Positions 56,914 through 64,000 of a DNA stretch of 64,000 nucleotides are shown piece after piece. The first letter of the stretch is position 1. Every line of letters starts with the position of its first letter. The translations under genes were made by a program, and so were the position numbers. The notes under the pieces are model-generated. The model saw nothing but the letters and a program-made list of their open reading frames with translations. It was not told the DNA's origin and searched no databases. Source of the DNA: Tipula vernalis (taxonomy: Eukaryota > Arthropoda > Insecta > Diptera > Tipulidae); NCBI GenBank assembly GCA_958295665.1, contig OY282560.1:186481561-186545560 (forward strand), given 5' to 3'.

Positions 56914-59220
56914 GGAATCAGATGCTGAATGACCAGCATTGTCAAATATTGTTAGAAGCCATCGTCCCAAAAATAATTCAACTGAGCTTTACCCATTGTA
57001 ACGTGTGGTGTATTTCAATAAATAAATAAGAATGCATTGAACTGAGCATTGCGATCATTTTCGCCTATCGGCTGATTCATTCGTCTTTGGTTGGTATGGT
57101 GAGGACGAAAAATGAAATGATTCAATACAGTTTACTTGCAAGTTTTCACATAAATCTTTTGCGAGTTGAACGTGAACTCATTGTTAAGCTTTTATTTTCA
57201 TCGATTATATCATTATTTTAAAATCCATATATTACATATTTAGTTTACTATTCAACTTTGCCTTACCAGTTCAATATCTTGGAAAATGTTTACTTCATGT
57301 CGATGAACATCCAATGTTGTTGGTTTTTTTTCCCCGTAAAATTTTTTTGTTTAGTTCACAAATAGGTACCCGGACACCTACATTTATATATAACAAATTA
57401 AAACAGAACAATCATAATTTAAATTTTATTCAATTTATCTGGAAATTTTTTTTTTTTTGGTTTTAATTTATTTTACTTTTATATTGATCTTTTAACATTA
57501 ATAATTATAAATATAATCATAAAAATAAACTACAAAATAATAGATTTCTTTTTATAATTTTCTTAATTTCATTATTAAATTTAAATATTTAAATTTATGT
57601 TTCTATTCTAAAAAAAATAAAACAAAACAAATAATAATATGTAATTAAATAAAATAAATACTAACTAATATATTATTTAATTATATATTAAACAACTAAT
57701 CTGCTTTTTTTATAAATTAAAAAACAAAACGAAATTTAATGTGTGTGTTGTGTATTATGTGTGTTTTTGACAAGTAGTATCATCATAAATATATATGCTC
57801 AATAATTATTTCTTTTTTAATATAATATAATTAAATTAATTATAGAATTTTTTTAACATCACATTCATTTTTATAATAATAAAATATTTGTTAAATTTAT
57901 TTGAATGGCGGGCGAGGGCAGTGAAAAAATAAACAAAACAAAATTTGGAAATTAAATACGATACATAATTAATTAATAAATATAATTAATCATTATACAT
58001 AATTTTTTTTTGTTTGTTTCATTAATGATATAAGAAATATAAGCAACGACAAAAGGAAGTTTGAAAATTAATAATTAATTTGTTTTACACATTTTTTTAA
58101 TTTAAATTTATTATTAATTATTTTTATATAGTATATAATTAATTAGTTTAATTATATAATAAAGAATTTTGTTTTTCATTATTTTCAAATTTCTTCATAA
58201 TTCAAATATAATGGAGCGCCTATTTAATTTGGATTACGATTTTTTTTTTTTTTATTAGAAATTAAAATTTATAGAAATATTATAATTCCCATTTAAATTT
58301 TTTGTATTTTTAAGATTTCTTTTATAAGGCTAAAAAGTAGAAAAACATTTTTTTTTTGATTTTAATTTTTTTTTTTTTAAGGTTTCATTAAATTTTAAAA
58401 ATTGTAAGAGATTTAAATTTTTATTTCTTCAAAATTTTGGAAAACTAAAATTTTAATTGACTGTTCTATTTATGTTAAAATAACACTTTCTGGGAAACAT
58501 TAAATTTTATAAAAGAAAAAAAAATTGAATGTTTCACAAATATGGGATTAATTATTATGTAGTAAAAGAAATTAAATAAATAATTTTTTTAAGTAGGTAT
58601 GTAGAGCACAATCAATTGCTTATTCGTTTTAATTAGAATTTGTAGTCGTTTTTTTTTTTTAATTTTTTTAATGCTAAAAAGGTTCTAGAATTTAAGGAAA
58701 GTTAAAATAAATGTTTGGTTCTTCTTAACAATTTTTCAAATCGGCACTCAATTTTTATTTTTAATAGGCTGAACTTTTTTTTGTTCCGTTTATCATGTAA
58801 AAAGTTTATAGCATTGTTAGCTGATATGTGGAAGTGCAAAGAGGTTTTGTTTTTAACTGTAAATCGTAAAATATAAGCTAATTTGTTATTCTTTTCCAAC
58901 CTGTTTATCTAACTCTGTGTTTCTGTCTCCATTTTTTAGTACAAACATGAAATTTTTTTGTAAGCATACTTGCCTCAGCGGAGTTGACTCTGTTGCCTGT
59001 CAAACAATATTGGTCGGACATGAAGGGTGAAATGTCAATTGATTCAAAATTGTTTGTGGACATTAATTAAATATTTCGAGTGGTCCAAAAGTTTTTGTTA
59101 AAATCGCCTGGAATTGTATCCCTCATGATTCAATTAGCGCCATACTAGAAATGATTGCTAGATCGCGACTATGATATTCCCAACCTCCGTAAGTTTAAAT
59201 TGGACTCTGTGCCCCCCTCC
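56914..59220. other. 2.3 kb AT-rich DNA without a gene
   Basis: Extremely AT-rich between about 57420 and 58900, with long T and A runs. I see no gene, structured RNA or clear repeat family. Confidence 0.5.
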
Positions 59221-62200
59221 TCCTTATAAATTTTTCATAATATTTGGACAGGGTGGAAAATTATTTTGGGGCTCAACAACGTGGAAGATGAAAAAATAAA
59301 AGTTTTATTATTAAATAACTTAACCAGACCTGAGACTAGCATAAAACTAACAAAGGCTTGGAAACCAAAAAAGACAGAGGAATATGAATATGGTGAAATA
59401 GTGTGGAAAAATGTAAAACGTTATTTGAACCGCAAACAAAAACGTGCACCAACCCAATTCTGTTTGAACAACGTGTTCAAAAATGGGATGAATCCGTGAA
59501 CGAGTTCGCCGTGGAACTGTTGTTTTTGACCGAAGATTGCTGAGTTGATGGCAATGGATAACAATCCGACGTTTTTTTAACTAAATAACGCAAAGAGCTT
59601 TAGCCATAGATTTGATACAAAATGACTTAAGTGTGCTAGATAAAAGAATGGGGAATAATAACAATATCAATAAAGTTAACTCTCATCAACGGGGCGCTCA
59701 AATAAGTCGGGGAAACCAAAATCAACGGCATGGTAGTTATCAAAGTAGCAGTCGAAATAGCAGCAGAGAACGCAGTAAATCGAAACAAAACATAAGATGC
59801 TTCAATTGCGGAGACTGAGACAGTGTACAGCTCAACAACAACTGCCGGGACCATCGTACCAGAATAAAGATAAGTTTTTTAGTTATACACCTATAGATAC
59901 TTTTTATTAATTTTTTTGTTGAATGTTAATTAATTCATGTAATTTCTAATATGCTACCGGTGGTTAGACCATTTTAATTGTGTTTCGATTAACACGAGAA
60001 GTATATTAGTATTTACGAACAGTAATTCAACGAAACCGACTAATAGACATAATTCTATTTATTTAATTAAATGATTTTTAATATGTTTCGAAGATTGTAA
60101 GAGAATTCAATCCAGTTTCGAACTGATGAGCTTCTGATTATGAAAAAATCAATCTTCTCATCAGGCCGCGGCGACTGGACTGATTATACCACAATTTACA
60201 TTCTATATATACAGAATGTGATTTGCTTTAAGTACTAGCGAATCGTACTAATACAGATGAATTCTCTGACAATTTTTTTCTTCTTCACGATATTCACACT
60301 GCTCTGTGTGTAAGCTAATTTTTACTTTTAATTAATTTTCGCCGCGGCCTGATGAGAAGATTGATTTTTTCATAATCATAAGCTCATCAGTTCGAAACTG
60401 GATTGAATTCTCTTACAATCTTCGAAACATATTAAAAATCACCTATAGATAACAATTATAGAATGAATATGATGAAATGAAACAACCGAATGGAAATGAT
60501 GAAATGATACGACCGAAAACGCGGAAAGTGAATGTTTAGAAATTTCTCATGAGCATTCACATTTTAATATTTCCAAAGTTGAATTTATAGAATTGTTAAT
60601 TGAAAAGAAATCCATGAAGTTTGAAATTGATACGGGAGCGTGTGTGTCTTTATGTAATTTAGTAGATTATCAAAAATATTTTTCACATATTACATTGAAA
60701 TCACTAAATTTGCAGCTGTCAGTTTTGACCGGCAACGAAATAGATATACATAGTTGGTCAAATTAGAGTTCAAGTTGTGGAAAGGCATATGCAAAATTGT
60801 TTTTGCAAAGAAGAATGTTCATTCAGTATGACGAAATTCTTTTCATGTAAACCAAATAAGTGTGGGTGAAATTTTTCGTATGAAAGTGGTACCTCAAATA
60901 AAAAGAGAGTTTAAATCAATTTTTGACGGTGATCTAAAAGAACCAATTAGGAGCTTTGAAATAAATGTGCAATCATAAGATGAAGTAACCACCATTTTAC
61001 ACAAGGCTTATACCCTACCGTTTAACATGCGTAAAAAAGTTAAATAAGAATTAAATAAAATCGAGAAAGACGATATTATCGAACCAATTTCAACATTTGA
61101 CTGAACCTCACCAATAGTAATTGTACCAAAACCAAATAAAAATTTAAGGATACGGATTGATTGTTGAGTCACGGTAAATAGATATATATGTTATTGAGAA
61201 TGTCCTAGCAAGTTTAGAAGGAAATAGGTACTTTGTTTCAATAGATTTGCAAGGGACATATACCCAATTAAAATTATCAGAAAAATCTCAACGACTAGTT
61301 ACAATAAATACACAACGGGGTTTATTTAAATATAAACGATTACCATTTAGATTTAAACCTGCAGCATCGATATTTCAGTCAGTTATCGATCAAATACTCA
61401 AGGATATCCCAGGCAAAAGCATATAATTTAAAGGCAAATTTGGATAAATGTAATTTCTTTGTAGAAGGATTGCGATATTTAGGTCATGAAATTTCAGCCA
61501 GTGGTATAGGTCCTTGCAAAAAGAAGTTACAAGCTATCGTAAATTATCTGTCTCCTACAAACGTGTCCGAGCTAAAATCATTAGTAGGTTTACTTAATTA
61601 CTACTCAAATTTTTTGCCGCGATTAAATGAAAAGTGTAGTGTACTGTACAAATTACTACGTAAAGATAGTCAATGGGATTGGAACGAAGATTGCCAAGTT
61701 AATAGTACCATATTAGAACATTTTGCTGCAAGCAAACCAATAGTAGTTGTATGTGATGCTAGTGACAATGATATAGGCATATTAACAAACATTTTTACTT
61801 TGGTTTGAGTAGGTTACCTATTGAAAATATAAAGTCAGAGGAAGATATTCATGAAGAAAATTTGTGTGAATTTAATCACATGGGATGTAATCGATCAATA
61901 CCAGTGAACATTGAGTTAGTGCGTGTCGAAACAGAATCTGATATTTTTTTGAAACAGTCAAAGGAAAATATTTTATACGGGTGGGATTATAATATATCCA
62001 AAGATTTAAAAAAATGAATTTCTTACGTTTGAAAAGGGTTTCATTTTGTATCGAAGGAGGTTAGTTATTCCAAAAAGTATGAACCAATCAGTGTTAAATT
62101 TATTATATCGTGATCATTGAAGTTTAGTTAAAATGAAAGTGCTGGCAAGAGAGTATGTGTTTTGGGAAGGCACAGATAGTGACATTGAAAATTATATAAA

Positions 62201-62600
62201 AAATGTGAATTATGTCAGGCAACAAGGACCGATGAGTATAATATATAAGATTTGTGGAAAATGACCAGAAGTAACACACAGATTTTTTTTATTTCCAACA
62301 TAAAGAATTTTTAATTGTAATAGATCTTTTCACCAGGTGGCTAGAGGTTGTATGCATGAACAAAATTGACTATATTCCCGACAAACAATTGTTAACCGCA
62401 ATAGGATTCACGGTTTCAAAACTGTAAAATGTTGGTTGAAAAATTAAAGCGAAACAGAAAATATCTACACGAAGGCTATCCGATTTTAAAAAACATGGAG
62501 AAAGCAAATAATAAGCGAACAAAAGTAGATTATTTAGAAAAATATATTTATCGGCAAAAACCGATTCAAATACGAAAACAAAACGCAACCTAAATCATTG
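59221..62600 (+). pseudogene. Second Ty3/gypsy remnant: gag to integrase, old copy
   Basis: Gag starts near 59240 (E-N-Y-F-G, then E-D-E-K-I-K-V-L-L-L-N-N-L; K-P-K-K-T-E-E-Y-E-Y-G-E-I) and ends in a zinc knuckle start R-C-F-N-C-G-D at 59798-59818. A 540-bp insertion lies at 59900-60439. The protease has F-E-I-D-T-G-A-C-V-S-L-C (about 60620). The RT has I-D-L-Q-G-T-Y-T-Q-L (about 61240) and F-K-Y-K-R-L-P-F; D-Q-I-L-K-D-I-P-G then passes directly to the N-L-D-K-C-N-F-F block, so the Y-L-D-D part is deleted. The thumb/RNase H part is at 61440-61800. An integrase zinc-region piece (V-K-M-K-V-L-A-R-E-Y-V-F-W) lies near 62130. It has many stops. No LTRs were found. Confidence 0.8.
59900..60439. mobile_element. 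540-bp insertion in the second Ty3/gypsy remnant
   Basis: CACCTATAGATA is repeated exactly on both sides (59888-59899 and 60440-60451), as expected of a target duplication. The right half is an inverted repeat of about 100 bp per arm (60071-60172 and 60340-60440), sharing ATGTTTCGAAGATTGTAAGA, CAGTTTCGAACTGATGAGCT and TCAGGCCGCGGCGA. The left 170 bp lies outside the palindrome. The class is unknown: a 12-bp duplication is long for a DNA transposon. Confidence 0.65.
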
Positions 62601-64000
62601 ATCATTATTCCGACTGACAAAAAAAAAATGTAAATGCATTGTTCACAGATTTACATAGTTTATTAATGAAACCTTATTAAAGGCAGTGATTTTCAACAAT
62701 ATTATCCATATAAAATTCGATTTTTAGTAAAATAAAAATTGGATGAGCACGTAAAATTAAACCCCGTTTAAATGGTTATTAATCAATCCCTAAGGTATTC
62801 CTAAATACGGTTCATTTAGTTGGTTTGAAGCAAGAAGAGTGTATGAAAAATCTTAGGATATTATTGTCTTACGTCTCTTATAAATCAAAACTTAAATATT
62901 TATTTAATTCGTACCGTAGACAGTTGTAAGTCCGGTAAAATTACCTTCATTTTACGGTCATCTTGGCTGTAAAATATACCGACAAACAGTGCAACAAACT
63001 TCATGGATACGGGACCGTAAAAAAGCCGGTTGAAAAACTAAATCTAAACAAGTATCTACCCGAAAGGTATCCGATTGTAAAATGAAAAAAAGAATAAAAT
63101 AACGAACATGACTAGACTAACAAAACGTTCACGTACTAAATGATTTGATGGCATGAAATGGTATAATTTACGTTGAATCGAGCCAATTATCTAATACAGA
63201 CACAAAGACGGTTTATGTACGGAAAATTGTACGTACAAATTTCCGACAATTGGATGGTGTTTTATACGATAATTTTACAAATATATAAACGGCGAGAGGA
63301 CTGCAGAATTTTATCTAGTACACACACAAAAAGACAGTTTACTTACGAGATATTTTACTAAGAATTTAATTTGTATGTCTGTACCTAATCAATTGAATTT
63401 TTCGGCTTTTTTATAGATAAATATTCGTGTGAGCATAATACACGCACAAATGAGGTTTCTCCATCGGTTTTTTGATATTTGATGTAGTGCATAATAATAA
63501 GCCATGTCAATACGTTCTGGCCAGATACTTAATGTAAGTGGCTAGAGTGAAATTTTTTGTAGTTTGGTCGTAGCTACCTGATGAGTACACCAACTTTTCA
63601 GTACGAAACCAAACTACCAACATAAAGAACTCATGGAGAGTTCTCATTTTTACAGAGTAATAATACATTGGTTTGGTATAACTCTTAGGGCCTTGGGCTA
63701 AAATTACGGGGAGGGGAAAATGATATTACTACTTTTTTTCAGTAGATATGTTATAAGGGACTGGCTTCTTTATTTTTCTGATTTACCAAATCGAAAATAT
63801 TGGGATTGCCATGAACAATTAATATATTTGTCTATAAAAAAGCCGAAAAATTCAATTGAGATATTTTACTTGCGAATATTCGTCAATTGACGTCCGAAAA
63901 CTTCACTTACATATTAACGGTGAACGGACTGCAAAATGTTATCTGATACGTTTCTTTACGGCAAATTTCACAAATAAATGTCCTACAATTGGACGGTTTT
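62601..64000. repeat. Repeated segments running to the window edge
   Basis: Segments near 62420-62500 and 63020-63090 share GGTTGAAAAA and CCGA-type words (ATCTAC...CGAA...TATCCGATT). Segments near 63200-63320 and 63890-64000 share an AACGG...GGACTGCA...TTATCT block and ACAATTGGA-GG. An inverted pair (63387-63424 and 63824-63862) shares CAATTGAATTTTTCGGCTTT followed by TTTATAGA. These look like copies of one repeat family; no gene is recognised. Confidence 0.5.

Noticed and set aside
57361..57385. GGACACCTACAT, similar to the P-like terminal repeat
   Set aside because: The match is only about 12 bp and has no partner end or duplication.
60340..60440. CTGATGAG and CGAAAC words suggesting a hammerhead ribozyme in the 540-bp insertion
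   Set aside because: On either strand the segment between them does not form a convincing stem II and the cleavage triplet context is missing. The words come from the inverted arms.

Overview
The window looks like heterochromatin-like, repeat-rich DNA from an insect, most likely a dipteran (inference from AT richness, the transposon families present and the style of the one host protein). I recognise a single host gene: an intact, uninterrupted mitochondrial 12S rRNA dimethyladenosine transferase (TFB1M/mtTFB1-like) at 50047-51066 (+). Almost everything else that can be recognised is mobile or satellite DNA of different ages, often nested.

Layout. 262-1721 (-): broken MULE transposase with a FLYWCH finger. 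1966-2298: MITE with TTA duplications. 4741-9851 (-): a Helitron of about 5.1 kb whose two ends can be called, with a decayed Rep/helicase. 11194-18685: a hAT-like element (8-bp duplication GATGTACG) carrying two later insertions: a near-complete P-element-like THAP transposon (11218-14637, one in-frame stop in its transposase), and a Penelope-like retroelement remnant which itself holds a 1.34-kb foldback element (16090-17428). 18.9-26 kb: three more foldbacks or palindromes, a Jockey-type RT remnant (-), a Tc1/mariner remnant (+) and a MITE. 26943-31014 (-): a decayed BEL/Pao copy, 5-bp duplication GATAG, inserted into an inverted-repeat element. 31192-32660 (-): Ty3/gypsy gag-protease piece joined to a putative 3' LTR. 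32.66-33.18 kb: a Jockey-type scrap.

35.1-48.5 kb is the most striking block. The 5' half (gag and endonuclease) of an I/LOA-type non-LTR element lies at 35.1-37.0 kb and an RNase H/C-terminal half lies at 47.9-48.5 kb, same strand. Between them sits a 158-bp satellite array of about 24 units with a 10-unit higher-order period of about 1.58 kb. That array is split by a complete, apparently very young BEL/Pao retrotransposon (39866-46508) with 589-bp LTRs that look identical, 5-bp duplications CATGG, a tRNA-Tyr type primer site and one intact 1789-codon gag-pol frame.

Right of the host gene are a diverged tandem repeat (51.56-52.24 kb), a Ty3/gypsy copy with both LTRs (52400-56908, duplication ATCGA) whose RT has lost the YxDD box, 2.3 kb of AT-rich DNA, and a second older Ty3/gypsy remnant (59.2-62.6 kb) that also lacks YxDD and carries a 540-bp insertion. 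Repeated segments continue to the right edge.

The elements do not form a pathway; what the window records is an order of insertion. The intact BEL/Pao copy is the most likely to be active. The P-like element needs one codon restored to be full length. All other copies are fossils. I did not find a novel non-transposon system.
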